Source: Symbiodinium natans (taxonomy: Eukaryota; Sar; Dinophyceae; Suessiales; Symbiodiniaceae). From it: DNA of 64,000 bases. Shown piece by piece: positions 39,549-51,100 of this stretch (its first letter is position 1; every line of letters starts with the position of its first letter). The stretch covers positions 312,001-376,000 of the forward strand of contig CAJNDS010000558.1 of NCBI GenBank assembly GCA_905221605.1, given 5' to 3'. The notes under the pieces were generated by a model. The model saw only the letters and a list, made by a program, of their open reading frames with translations, had not been told where the DNA came from and did no database searches. The position numbers and the translations under genes are program-made.

Positions 39549-39672
39549 TAGGGTTTAGGGTTTAGGGTTTAGGGTTTAGGGTTTAGGGTTTAGGGTTTAG
39601 GGTTTAGGGTTTAGGGTTTAGGGTTTAGGGTTTAGGGTTTAGGGTTTAGGGTTTAGGGTTTAGGGTTTAGCG
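39549..39672. repeat. TTTAGGG array, about 17 units
   Basis: Perfect units; last unit reads TTTAGCG. Confidence 0.97.
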
Positions 39673-40437
39673 TTTCAAGTAAAGCTGGACCTACTGCTTT
39701 GCACGGCTCGGGGGTGCGGGCAGGCTTCCACATGCTGGAGGGTGTGGCTTCAGGGAAGTGGCGCTGCCTTGTGCTCAAACTTGTCGACTCCCCGGAAAGC
39801 TTTGGCTTTAGGCTTCAGGTTTTTAAGGCTGGGGGCTTAGGGTGCAGGGTGTCAAACCTGGAGTTTCAACTAGAAGCAGGGTAACGGAACTCATCACCGG
39901 GTATGGCCTTGCCTGGAGACTTAGGAACACCTACCCATGAGCCCTCAAGAATGCCACTCCCCACAATTCCGTCAACGAGTTCAGTCTCCTGCCTTGCGCT
40001 ACGCACAAAACCTATAGGTCCCGGAGCCCTAAAACCCTGAACCCCTAAACCTTGAAACCTAAACCCGTAAACCCCTAAACCCCTAAACCCAACACCCCTA
40101 AACCCCTACATCCCTAAACCCCTACATCCCCTGAACCCTAAACCCCTCCCACAGCCAAGCCAAACAGGGAGCCCTGCAATACAAACCCTCAACCTTCAAC
40201 CCTCAACCCTAAACTAAACCCTAAACCCTAAATTCTCAACCCTAAACCCTAAACCCTAAACCCTAACCCCTACATCTCAGAGAGCCTTAGGCTAGGAGCA
40301 TTGGATTCAAGGTCGGCTCAGTCCCTTAACACGTACATGACAGGCCGCAATTCCTGAGCACAACCCAGAATCAACCCTCTCAGGGTTCAGGGTTTAGGGT
40401 TTAGGGCCCCCCCGGCCCGAAACCCAACCACCCTAAC

Positions 40438-40527
40438 CTGCTGAAGCTCAGGGGCCTTGGGAGGGGATGTCTGTGAATCTTCATCTCCGGCGGCATTTGC
40501 AGTACCATTTGTGGAGGGGGCATCGGC
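40438..40527 (-). CDS. candidate exon ending at a telomere-like donor
   Basis: 90 nt, 30 codons, ADAPSTNGTANAAGDEDSQT then SPPKAPELQQ. Acceptor CCCAG|GCC; donor CAG|GTTAGGG. Disordered, Ser/Thr/Pro-rich. Confidence 0.42.
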
Positions 40528-41389
40528 CTGGGTCGTTTAGGGTTTCAAGTTTCAAGGTTTCGGGATCCCCCAACGGGCTAGGAATAAGCCTCGCCCTGGC
40601 TTTGTGGGGTAGACCTTATAAAGGCCTGTGGCCTCTGATAAGAACCCCGAATATGTGCCCCACAAGACAGAAACACCTATAAGGTAGACCCTATAAATCT
40701 CCAAACCGAGAGAGACTAAACAGCACCACTGGGAGTTCTGGGGGTTTCGGGGCTCGCAACCTCAAGCTGTCTCCGAATTGTCGTATAGGGTTTAGGGGCT
40801 TGTGGGGTTTAGGGTTTAGGGCTTGTGGGGTTTAGATTTTAGGGCCTCATGTGATAAGAGATGTGCAGCAAAATAAGTGAACTATGATTCGTTCCGTATT
40901 CGCTTATATGTCATTCTGTTGGAATTTAACGTTGTTCCTTCATCATTGAGGTTTCTCATCTTCATTCTCTTGGTTGGGTATTTTGTCTGTTGGGCTCATG
41001 TCGGAACACTTCTAGATTCCCCGCAAGAATCGACTTTGCCAAATGCTATGCCAGAATGCTATACACCCCAATTCCCAAAAGGCCTAGGTCCTAAGAGGGT
41101 CCTGAACCCCATAAGCTTGACGCCTAAACCGCAACGGTTTACGGTTTCGGGTTAAGGATTTAGGATTTAGGGATTTATAAACCCTAAACCCTGAACCCTA
41201 AAATCTAAAACCTCAACCGATCCAACACTACATAAATGAACCGAAGACCTCATCTGAAGCTCAGATGGCAGGCTCAACCCAGGCCCTTTGAAGCTCCAAG
41301 GAACCTAGGGTTTAGGAGTTAGGGTTTAGGGTTTCGGGTTTTTGTGTGTGTGTGTGTGCTAGGGCTGTACTGGGGTAGGCTTTCTTGGC

Positions 41390-42010
41390 TGCACTCAGAA
41401 GGGTAGAAAATTTTTTAGCTGCCATATTAAGAAACCCAACAAACCAAAAAAAGCTAAGGATCTAAAGTTACAGTAAAGCACTACAAAGCTTTTTGGCCCA
41501 TAAATGATTCTTTGCAAGGCAGGCTTGGGCGATACTGAGCAAATCGAAACCCCAAACCCCGAGCATCGAAACCCCCAAATGACCCTAAACCCTAAATCAA
41601 ACCCCCATCCCCATGAAAAACCTGAACCCCAAACCCCGAAACCCTAAACCCCGAAACCCTAAAACCCTAAAAACCAAACCCTAAGCCCCAAACCCTAAAC
41701 CCTAAACCCCAAACCCTAAACTCAACCCCCCAAACCCTAAACCCCAAACCCTAAACCCTCAACCCCAAACCCTAAACCCCAAACCCGAAACCCTAAACCC
41801 TAAGCGCGAACTCAAGACGTTCTCTTGGCATCCCCCCCTTAGAACCTTAGCAAACATGTGATTTTGAATATTCCCTTGGCCTTATATCTAAAAATGCAAA
41901 TAACTCTTCTTGGCTGCACTTAGTAGGTTAGCTATAAATCTTTAGCTGCCTTATTAAGAAGCCCAAGAAACCCAAACAGGCTAAGGATCTAAAGTTACAG
42001 TAGGGGATAG
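41390..42010. repeat. duplicated AT-rich module (family J)
   Basis: CTTGGCTGCACT(C/T)AG ... AGCTAAGGATCTAAAGTTACAG occurs at 41390-41475 and 41908-42003, about 515 bp apart, with degenerate telomere units between. A linked module CCCTTAGAACCTT...CCTTATAT (41834) recurs at 56582 and 58632. Confidence 0.55.
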
Positions 42011-43569
42011 GATTAGGGGGACCCTTGGGGATATAGACCCTCTGAATAAGGTCCCTGTTGAAGAGCCAGCAAAGGGTTCAGAAGGGCTCCCTTTTAAGGC
42101 CCCCCCCCCCCCCCCCCCCTTCTCCTACCTAGGATACAGTAAAGCATCACAAAGTCCTAAGGGGGCTAGAACCCTAAACCCTAAACCCTAAACCCTAAAC
42201 CCTAAACCCTAAACCCTAAACCCTAAACCCTAAACCTATAGTCTTGGCATCCCTGCGGGCTGTGCTGCCCCGTCGCCTGGGCTTCAGGGTGCAAGGGTCT
42301 TTTGGTTGAAAGTTTTGTTTGGGGCTGTTGGGGTTGTTTGGGTTTTTAGGCTGCTTTTTAGGGCGGTTAGGGTTTTGGGGAGGGGTTTGGGGCTTCGGGC
42401 TTAGGGTTTGAGGGTCTAGGGTTTAGGGCGCTACAACTAGCAACTTAAAAACCTCTAGGGTTAGGGTCTATTGTTTAGGGCAGCGGCTCCCAATACCCCA
42501 AACCCTCAACGCCCCAAAACCCTAAAAACTTAGCTGCCAAGACCCAGCCCTACATGTCCCAAATCCAAAAGCCCTCAAGTCCCTAAACCCTGAACACCAC
42601 ACAATCCATCAAAGCACTCATCTGAAACTGCCCCAAGGCCAAAGCCCACAAACCCTAAACTTTCTGCAGCCCTGTGCCTAACTAAGTTCAAAGCCGAAAA
42701 ATCTCACAACCCACAAACTCAAACTCCCAACAAAACCGGCGGGGGCGACCCCTGCCGGCGCCGTCATCGAAGCACGGACCAGGCCCTGACGTGTTGGGGC
42801 TTACGGGTTTTAGGGCTTTGGGGCTTAAGCTTTAGGATTCAATGGACTATAGGATTCTTGGGCTAAAGAGATGCAACGTTTTGGCGGGGCATGTAATGGA
42901 ACCGGCTTTGCTGCCGCTGAAGGTTCATGGTATAGTCCGGGTTAAGAGGTTTTTGGTTAATATTAGAGTTTACGCGTTGAGGGGAGTGCGGGTGGAGTCC
43001 CGTTGGGGGCGGGGAATGCTACTCACAAGCGGCAGGCGGATCGTACACTCGATTGCGATGGGACTCTTGATGCTTGGGCAAGTTCTCTAAATTAGGGTCG
43101 GTCCCTTGAAACAAGGTGCCGTAGAACATAAGGACTCCAAAAGGAACCTATTTTATAGAACTACTCACACTCCCTAACTAGGGCGTGCGTACACGTGTTT
43201 TCTTCTTTTGCACAGGCACTCCCGAAACCAAACTCTCTAAACCCTCAAAGCCTACAAACCTTGCGAGCCCTGGACGCTTGTTAAACCCTAACCGCCATCC
43301 TAAACCAGAAGCCCTAAACCTGAAAACCTGAAAACCTGTAAGCCCTAAACCCTAAACCCTGAACCCTATAAACCCTAAACCCTAAACCCTAAAAGCCCTA
43401 AGCCCTTTGATTCATGGGCGCCTGTGGAACCAAAACCTGCCCGGGCGGAGCTGAGATTGAGTTGGCCTGCAGGCTGTCCCCTTTAGGATTTTAAACCTTT
43501 AGGGTTTACAAGGGCTTATAATATGTTCTTTTGGGGTTTAGGGTTTAGGGTTTAGGGTATAAGGGCATA

Positions 43570-43680
43570 TTAACGGGTAGAAGGAGGGACCTTAGCACAT
43601 ATGCCTTGTTTAGTCCCTATCTACCTAAGCACCTAAATAACCCTTAAAGATCCCTTATGAGGGTCCCTCCTTTCGTCCCT
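43570..43680. mobile_element. single fold-back element (family M)
   Basis: GAAGGAGGGACCTTAGCACA ... TGAGGGTCCCTCCTTTCG; inner TCTACCTAAGCACCTAAATAA. Right of a short telomere-unit block. Confidence 0.55.
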
Positions 43681-44132
43681 TGAGCTTAAGGTTTAGGCCC
43701 TAGAAGGGATGCGATGCTTGGGGATTTCGGGCTCACAATGCAGAAGCTTGAGGCGGGGCCCTGAGGCCTGGAGAGTTGAAGGTGCAAGGGCTGAACTGTT
43801 GGTGTGTGTGGGGGTTTAGGTTTATAGGGTTTAGGTTTATAGGGTTTAGGGTTTAGGGTTTAGGGTTTTGGGTTTAGGGTTTAGGGTTTAGTGCCGAAGG
43901 GCAGGTGAGGATCTTGGGTTCGGGTGGCGAACCTCGAAGCCTTATGGAGTTTAGGCGCTGAATTCTGAATAGCGGGGTGTGCGTGCAAGGCGGATTCTCA
44001 GCATGACTTTCAAGCGTGTTTTTCTGTGTATGAATATATATATATATGCATATATATATATATATTGATACAAGTGTATGGGTAGTTCCTAGAATAGAAG
44101 AAGATTCCGCTTCAAGGCCATGTGCCCGTTGG

Positions 44133-44157
44133 TCGTGCATGATTATGTCATGCACGA
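44133..44157. repeat. perfect short palindrome
   Basis: TCGTGCATGA, 5-base loop, TCATGCACGA. Could pair as a small stem in RNA; no terminator role claimed. Confidence 0.85.
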
Positions 44158-44584
44158 TTGCCAAGCATGCTCATAAGGTAGGTTCGTTGCCTTTTAATAC
44201 GGACTGCCCGTTTGTGTAGTGGAACACTTCTCCTCTTGCTTCTAGTTTACGGTCTATAGGGTTCAGGGACCAGGGGGTCCGGCTTGTTCTCAAAACCTGG
44301 TTCCTTGTCAGAGGTGTGGCGTATTCGGGGGTTTGGGGTTTAGGGTTTACAGGGTTCATAGGGTTTACAGGCTTTCTAGGGCTTGAATAGGGTCCAGCCC
44401 CCCCCCCCCCCCCCATGTAAGAGCTTAGAGCTTCAAGGCTGGGCATGTGCCCGTAACGCCGGAGGGAGAATAGGACACGCCCGCCCGCAAAGAGTGAGGT
44501 TATGGACTGAGCATCCTGACACCCCATCTTGATTCACATAATACTTCGGTAGACGCATGAAACACAAATAAATGAATAAATCAA

Positions 44585-44756
44585 TCTATATATATATATA
44601 TAGGTGTACATATATATATGTATATATACAAAAGTGTATGTGTATTCTACATACATACATACGTACATGCATACATACATACATACATACATACATACAT
44701 ACATACATACATACATACATACATACATACGTGCCTACATATAAATGTAAGTAGAA

Positions 44757-44787
<31 letters not shown>

Positions 44788-44815
44788 TATGTGTATATAT
44801 ATATTTATTTATCAG
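44585..44815. repeat. (CATA)n flanked by (TA)n
   Basis: About 20 copies of ACAT tetranucleotide at 44650-44733 flanked by TA repeats. Confidence 0.95.
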
Positions 44816-44831
44816 GCCTCGCATATCCTTA

Positions 44832-44884
44832 CCTGAAACACCAGTGCGCCTGGACGAAACGGACCTGGCCGTGCGGGCAGGCCT
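44832..44884 (-). CDS. candidate exon ACPHGQVRF with GTAAGG donor
   Basis: Acceptor CTTCAG|GCC, donor TTTCAG|GTAAGG. Encodes ACPHGQVRFVQAHWCFR. The first 15 nt recur at the segment near 45735 (ACPHCALTATAA) and, more diverged, at 51145 (VCPQCRCRLALGNK). Confidence 0.42.
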
Positions 44885-46255
44885 GAAGGAATGGGCACGC
44901 AAGGGTTTAGGGTGTGGACACAATGTGGACTTTACAGCCCCTTGATGTGGAATTTTGGGGTCTGCCTGGCTTCCTTCGTGTATAGGCCAGGGACTCTGAA
45001 ACTTGAAGTCGAAAGGCCGGAAGGCCCTTTAGGCTTTGGGGGTAATCCTGAGACCGAACCCAGCTATGTAGCATGCCCCATTTCAGGTGCATCATGACGA
45101 ACTTACAAAACTCATAGTCTAAACAAGCCGGCACCACACAAGGCCCAGCTAAACAAGGCTTCAAAGATGTTCAACTTGAGCAGCAAAAAAGGCTTCAACG
45201 ATGTTCAATGTACCAAAGCTTCAAAGGCCTGAAGGGGCCCCTAAACAACGAAAAAAAAACAAAGCAAAGCTTTCGCCCAGAGCCCGCCCAAAACCCGCCC
45301 CAAAACTCCGGACACGAACCCGATACAGTTCAATATATTACAACAATAAAATATAAGACAATATAATAAAATAATAAATATATAAGTATAAAAAATATAA
45401 ATGTATATATATATATATATACTCTCTCTATATATATATATATATACAATCTGTAGAAACCCCTAAACCCTAAGCCCTCCAAAAACGGGCCACTCATCAC
45501 CTTCTGGAGAGGTTTCCTTACAAGAGGATCCAATCTAAACCCGTGAGTTCTTTGAACCATTAGACCCCCCTAAAGCCTTAGATCAGGTTTGGGGTTTAGG
45601 GCTTGGGGTTCTAAGGTTTAGGGTTTAGAGTTTGGGGCTGAGGGCCCCTGACGTCTAAACACCGACAACCCACAAGTCCAATTGCTGGGTGTGCGCCTGC
45701 TGCGGTGGCGGTGAGTGCGCAGTGCGGGCAGGCCTGAACCAGCAAGCACAAGGGAAGCTTGATCCGCCCCGACTACCGCCTATTTAGGGTTTTGGTGTTC
45801 GGGCTTGTAGGTTTCAGATTCGGGGTTATGGCCCATATTGTCAGGCTGCACGGGAATTCTCATTCTAAGAAGCTCAAGCAAACCCTCTCGGCATGCACTC
45901 ACACGCCTGGCAGATCGAGAGCAGCAACCCCCAAATCCTGGCAGTACCCCGGCCCCAAACCCAAAACCCTTAAACCCTAAACTCCTAACATGTTCGCATC
46001 GCGACGATAATTTGACTCCTGGTGCCCTACAGCCTAGGCCCCTCCAAAATCCTAAACTCCAAGACCCTAACGTGGCTGAATACCGCACATTTTTCGCCAG
46101 CTTCCCAGTACATGCTAGCAGCCCTAATTAAACCCTAAACCCGACACCCCAAACCCTAAACCCTAAACCCTCAACCCCTAAACCCCAAATCCAAAACTGG
46201 CTACCGGGCACCAATGGTCCCTAAAAGGCCCGTGAGCAACGGTCACAACCCCCAA

Positions 46256-46389
46256 GCCACAACTCTTAAAACCCCCAAAGACTCCAACCCAAGAAACTTA
46301 AACACCTACTCAACCAAAAAATGCCACAACTCTTAAAACCCCCAAAGACTCCAACCCAAGAAACTTAAACACCTACTCAACCAAAAAAT
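46256..46389. repeat. perfect 67-bp tandem duplication
   Basis: GCCACAACTCTTAAAACCCC and the following 47 bases are repeated without any difference seen. Very recent. Confidence 0.93.
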
Positions 46390-46989
46390 GCCTAAACCTT
46401 AGGGTTTAGGGTTTAGGGCTAGGGTTTAGGGCTAAACCCCTAAACCCCCTAAATCCCCCTAAACCCCTAAACCCCCCAAACGCGCGCGCCTAAGAGGGGA
46501 CCGGCGCTGGGTTGGCGACGTAGGCATCGGCAGCTGCACCGACCTGCTGGCAGGCAAAGCAAGGCCCTGAACCCTAAACCCGTGAGGTTTGGGGTTTCGG
46601 GGTTTCGGGGTTTCGGGGTTTAGGGGTTTAGGGGTTTAGGGGTTAGGGGCTTCGGGGCTTCGGGGCTTAGGGGTTTAGGGGTTTAGGGGTTTAGGGGTTT
46701 AGGGGTTTAGGGCTTAGGGGTTTCGGGGTTTAGGGGTGTAGGGGTTTCAGGGTTCAGGGGTTTGGGTTTCGGGTTTTGGGCGGGGCTTGGGAGGCTTTGG
46801 GTTCAGGGTTCAGGGGGCTCAGGGTTGTGGGGTAGGCTGCGGGGGGTTGAGGACGGGATCCGAGTATGATGCAGCACGCACTTCGAAGTCTTGGGACTTA
46901 GACTTCAGGGTTGAGCCTTTTTAGGAATTAGGACCTTTAGGATTTAGGACCTTTAGGATTTAGGGTTTAGGGCTTAGGGGTTGGGCTCC

Positions 46990-47108
46990 AGGCTTGCCCT
47001 GCTTGAGATTTGCAAGAGGAGGGATGCCCAAGAACTGGTGCGTTGCAGTGACATCCGGGGAGAGCTCTCCGAGAGCTGAAGCCCAGTCAAGAACCGAACT
47101 TGCGTTAC
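46990..47108 (-). CDS. candidate exon SSVLDWASALGELSPDVTAT
   Basis: Stop-free frame with SSVLDWASALGELSPDVTAT and HQFLGIPPLANLKQGK. Other frames are also open here, so strand and frame are not certain. Confidence 0.35.
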
Positions 47109-49687
47109 ACCCTAAACCCTAAACCCTAAACCCTAAACCCTAAACCCTAAACCCTAGACCGCCTTATCAAAGCCCCCGATTCCAAACTGCAGATCCCTAA
47201 GTCCCCCCCCAAAAAAAAATTATTTAAAAAAAAAAACTCCAATCCAACAAGGCACGGCGTGGTTTAGGGATTTGGGGATTTGAGGGGTTTAGGGTTGAGG
47301 GTATAGGGCTATATAGGGCTTAAAGGGGGTTTGGGTTGGTGGGGGTTTGGGTTCCTTGGGGGTTTAGGGTTAAAGGGCTTCTTTCTTCGTTAGGGAAATC
47401 GGAATGAGATTCCTTCTTTAGACCCTTACTTTCTTTCTTTTTTTCTTTCAAGGGAATTTGGCAGTGCGCGTGCAAAAGACACAGAAAAGCCAGGACCCGC
47501 TCAAAATGCGACAGAGGACTTACAAGACATCTTGTCTGAACGCGGCACGGTTGTCGGCTTTATCCCGGATAGTCCTCAAGATATGGGCTTTCGCGATGCC
47601 GTCTTCGGACGTCTTCGGGACCCCCATGGACAGAGACAGTGTCTTGGAGGGTGGGCATGCGAAAGAAAGCATGCGAGTACTCCCAAGCCTGAGGACGAGA
47701 TGCCGCGAAGGGGAGAGTCGACCCGGGCCGCTCGCTTGCGTCAGCATGTAGTCCCACCCCAACCACCCAAACTATTCTCATTTACGGTTTAGGGTTCACC
47801 CCCCAAACCACCCTCAAGGGGGGCTTTCTTGCTTTTAGAATGTTTACTTTTCTTCCTTTTTGTAGGAGAGGAAGAGCAGGGGGGGGGTCCCAGGGGCCTT
47901 GCCTGTTAATGGCTCGTGGCGCCCAAAACCGTGGATTTCAATACTTAAAAAACCCGCATTTTCATTACGGGTCCTGGCAGATCCTGGATCCCCTTTTGGG
48001 GCTTCATGAAGCCTTAGAGGGGCCCCTCAACGGGCAGCAAAACGGTTGGGGGTCGCAGCTCCTAGTCAGGGAGGGGAACAAAGGGCAAAGGGCTGGCAGA
48101 GCCCGGTCGCGGAAGGTCCCAGCCAGGTCCCGGCGGGTCCTGCTTTTTTTGGGCAAAATCGTGCAGGTCGCCCCCGGAACCGGCCCAGAAGGGGGGGCCC
48201 CGGTACCTCCGAGCCCCCAAACTAAAATGCCCTCAACAGTGCGGACTTTGGGGGTCCATATGTCAGGGCTTACGCAGGCACTGCAGGCCCCGTCTGCCCA
48301 TGCAAAGGGACAGCGGCGCTCTCGGCAATTTAGGGTTTAGGGTTTAGGGTTTAGGGTTTAGGGTTTAGGGTTTAGGGTTTAGGGTTTAGGCCCTGACCTC
48401 GCCGGCTGGATCGGCCCGTTGCTCAGCTTCCTCCGCGGTTAAGGCTTCAAAGCTTGGTGTCAAGGCGCCGGTATGGTCCAGAGGTTGCGTTTAGGGCTTA
48501 GGGTTTAGGGTTCAGGGTTTAGGTTTTAGGGTTCAGGGTGTAGGGTTTAGGGTTCGGGGTTTAGCATTTCGCGTTTGGGGTTTGGGGTTTAGGGTTTATT
48601 GGGTCTAGGGTTTAGGATTGAGGGTTTAGGGTGTACGTGGTTTAGGGTATTTAGGGTGATTTAAGGAGTTTAGGGCTATACGGCGTGCAGTCTCATTCTC
48701 CTTCCCTTTACACGGAAAGCGCTGCCCCATGCGTTCCTGTCAACCTTGCTATGTGTGAGGGTGGTTAAATAGAGCCCAAACCTGAAACCCAAATGAAACG
48801 ACATTGGCTTCAGACACAGAGTTGGCAAGCCGCAAAGGTAAACCTCCCCCTTTCGAACCCAATGAGGCTAGCACGCCAAACATCCAGCTCTGAACACCAA
48901 ACTCCTGCAAGACAGTGGGTCTATCTAGCCAACCTTAAGTAGAAATAGGCATCATACGACCTCCACCAAGTTGTGATTCTAAACCCTCCTAACCCTAAAC
49001 CGAAGGATCGGCAGCTTAGGATTCTCAGAGAAGGCATACAGGCTTTGTTCGGGGTTAGGGTTTGGCTTAGGGGATTAGGGGCTTAGGGTTTAGGGTTTAG
49101 GGTTTAGGGTTTAGGGTTTAGGGGGGGGCTCAAGGTGGCCCCCTGACTCTGACCTACCACGAAAGGAAGGCTTATTAGACGCGGTTGCCACCTCAGAACG
49201 GCCCTTTCTGGAACTGCCCTACATGACGCAGAGCCCTGACTCTAAACCCAAGTACCAAACCCCGAACCCCAAGCCAAACGCATAGTAGTCTACACAAACC
49301 AAACCTGATGTGGGCACATCCTAACATACGTGTACCCCTTATTCAAAATACCCCAACAGGGCGTAATCTTGATCACAAGAACCGCTCCCCCGCCCAAAGA
49401 AAAGAAAGAAGTTACCTCATTGTGGAGAAGCCCTCTTGTTGGTATTTGTTTCAATGCGCCGGTATCATAGTTAGACTCTAAACCCCCAAGCTTAGACCAT
49501 AAATCCTAAACCCTAAACCCTATAGCCTAACCCTAAACCCTAAACCTTAATCCAAACCCTAAACCGCAAACCCTAAACCCGAAACCCCAAACCCTAAACC
49601 CTACCATGTCGTTCGAACCCGGGAGGTGGCTTGCTTCCTCATGCTGATGAGGCTTCTAGGGTTTAGGGTTTAGGGTTCAGGGTTTTG

Positions 49688-49922
49688 TCCGCAAATAATA
49701 GGATTCCTTTATAAGGACCCCAATAACTGTGACCCCTTCAAAGATGCAAAAAGTAGATCCCTTGAGGCTTGCTAAGAATAGTATAGGAGGGTTTAGGGTT
49801 TAGGGTTTAGGGTTATTAGGCTTTAGGGTTTAGGGGTCAGGGTGTAGGGTTTAGGGTATTATGTGGGGGCTCTACTTTCTGGATCCTGGGGCCCCCTAAT
49901 TTCGGAGAAATCCCCACATGTC
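49688..49922. mobile_element. family-D element split by telomere units
   Basis: Left fragment CAAATAATAGGATTCCTTTA...; right fragment CTAATTTCGGAGAAATCCCCACATG. Between them at about 49790-49858 lies a degenerate TTTAGGG array. Confidence 0.55.
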
Positions 49923-49975
49923 TGGCACCTTTGAGAGGCTCCCATCATGACGACCGGGGCAGGATGCATTGGTAC

Positions 49976-50030
49976 CTCCGCTTTGAGTTCTCTCAGGCTT
50001 TTCTGGCTACTTCATAATGGAACCTTGAAC

Positions 50031-50091
<61 letters not shown>

Positions 50092-50205
50092 AAGGTACCA
50101 CTGGGCTACCAAGCTTTTCAGGCTTGAGAATAGTGGCCCGGTAGCTGCACATCTTGCGACACCACCCCCTCTGCCGAACCCGATGTAAACCACATCCACA
50201 CCGAT
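49976..50205 (-). CDS. two candidate exons around a family-B intron
   Basis: Exon 50205-50110 reads EIGVDVVYIGFGRGGGVARC and on to LFSSLKSL; exon 50002-49976 reads KSLRELKAE. Between them lies a 107-nt GT-AG family-B element (TTG|GTAGCC ... GCCAG|AAA) with a long internal C tract. Phase 0 on both sides. The flanking heptamer GAAAAGC is repeated, as expected for an insertion footprint. The second exon ends at donor GAG|GTACCA. Confidence 0.5.
50030..50094. repeat. poly-C tract running into poly-A inside a family-B intron
   Basis: About 50 C followed by about 11 A. The same C-then-A layout occurs at 7243-7288 and 14814-14851; pure C tracts at 8683, 10423, 18537, 42104, 44397, 52577 and 63885; pure G tracts at 3196, 5639, 17937, 19638 and 62429. 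Confidence 0.95.
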
Positions 50206-50298
50206 CTCAGGTGTAGTGGTTCAGGACCAGGAGCGTGAAGAGACACAAAACCGAAGTTTGAGCCATCGTAACCCAAGCTAAGACCCAAGGAGAACAGC

Positions 50299-50356
50299 TA
50301 GGCCTTTAGGTAGTCCGGTGACTCTACTAGGCCTTTAGGTAGTCTGGTGACTCTAC
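50299..50356. repeat. 29-bp tandem duplication
   Basis: TAGGCCTTTAGGTAGTC(C/T) plus GGTGACTCTAC, two copies differing at one base. Confidence 0.92.
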
Positions 50357-51017
50357 AAAAGGGCTTAACAACGCAGTGTTGGGAATCCCTTTTCATCGTC
50401 TGTGCTTCTTTTGGCTTCATGAAACGCGTAGCTGAGAGGTTCCTGCTAGGGTTGGGGGGCCCTGGAAGACAGAAGACTGCTAGTCCATTTTGCTCATATC
50501 CTCGAACCCCTCATGCGCTCAGCAGTTTTGGCTTCTGTGTGTCTTGCGTCGCACACCCTGGCTCTAAATGGACGAACTACATGCATGGCTACATCTCGCG
50601 TGTTCGGGCTCGTGCCTCCTATCAGCTTGGCTGTTGGTTCCCTCTCTTCCAAATACTCCCGAACCCCAAGATGTTAAAATTGATTTTTTACGGCGTGGTA
50701 GAGGATTCAGGGAAATAGAGATTAAAACGACATGTTCAAACCTACCCCTGAAGAGGTAAGGGGAGCACCACTAGGCTTCCTTGACAGAAACGCGAGCCGC
50801 AGGTTTCAACTCTACATACCTGGACCTCCAACAACACACCAGTTCGGGGTTTAGGACTCAAGGTGCTTGTAGGGCGCCTAGGAACCTGAATTCAGAAATA
50901 CCCACTTTCAGGGCTCAAGGAATGGAGTGGAGTGGAGATGCCGTCTTCGCTGTAGGCCCTCCTAAACCCTAAAGATCCCCCATAAGAACAAAACCGGAGA
51001 TGCCTAAACCCTAAACC

Positions 51018-51100
51018 CTATACCCTAAAACCCTAAAACCCTAAAACCCTAAAACCCTAAAACCCTAAAACCCTAAAACCCTAAAACCCTAAACCCTAAA
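51018..51100. repeat. 8-bp variant array (CCCTAAAA)n
   Basis: About ten copies of an 8-bp unit, then return to 7-bp units. A related (GTGTTAGG)n block is at 38299-38342 and (TTTAGGGG/TTTCGGGG)n at 46590-46760. Confidence 0.92.

Larger units (their letters stand above)
37400..43090 (-). other. region right of the kinase loop exon, unassigned candidates
   Basis: Degenerate telomere units dominate. Minus-strand candidates: 38385-38466 (LPRQWQNDFELDQQAF), 39373-39465 (KAKLKLAQILGRVMSRRPAP, then TAA), 39690-39810 (STRQRHFPEATPSSMWKPAR, donor GTAGGT), 39935-40000 (ETELVDGIVGSGILEGS, donor GTAGGTG), 40705-40780 (TTIRRQLEVASPETPRTPSG), 42240-42284, 42725-42775 and 42955-43085. 40870-41060 is AT-rich with nothing recognised. 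Confidence 0.3.
43090..49970 (-). other. unassigned candidates among repeats
   Basis: Minus-strand candidates: 43439-43490, 44180-44265 (EARGEVFHYTNGQSVLKGNE), 44407-44526 (FAGGRVLFSLRRYGHMPSLE), 44910-45165 (YEFCKFVMMHLKWGMLHSWV), 45475-45560, 45830-45950, 46490-46550 (VGAAADAYVANPAP), 48396-48487 (ALTPSFEALTAEEAEQRADP) and 49607-49655. At 47450 and 47865 pyrimidine-rich acceptors (TTCTTTCAAG|G, TTTTTGTAG|G) on the plus strand precede open frames, so strand is ambiguous there. Confidence 0.28.

Noticed and set aside
47840-48340. 166-codon plus-strand ORF after a good acceptor (TTTTTGTAG|G at 47865)
   Set aside because: Not promoted to a gene: composition is generic, the opposite strand is also open, and no downstream exon or motif supports it. 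The acceptor is recorded in the regional entry.
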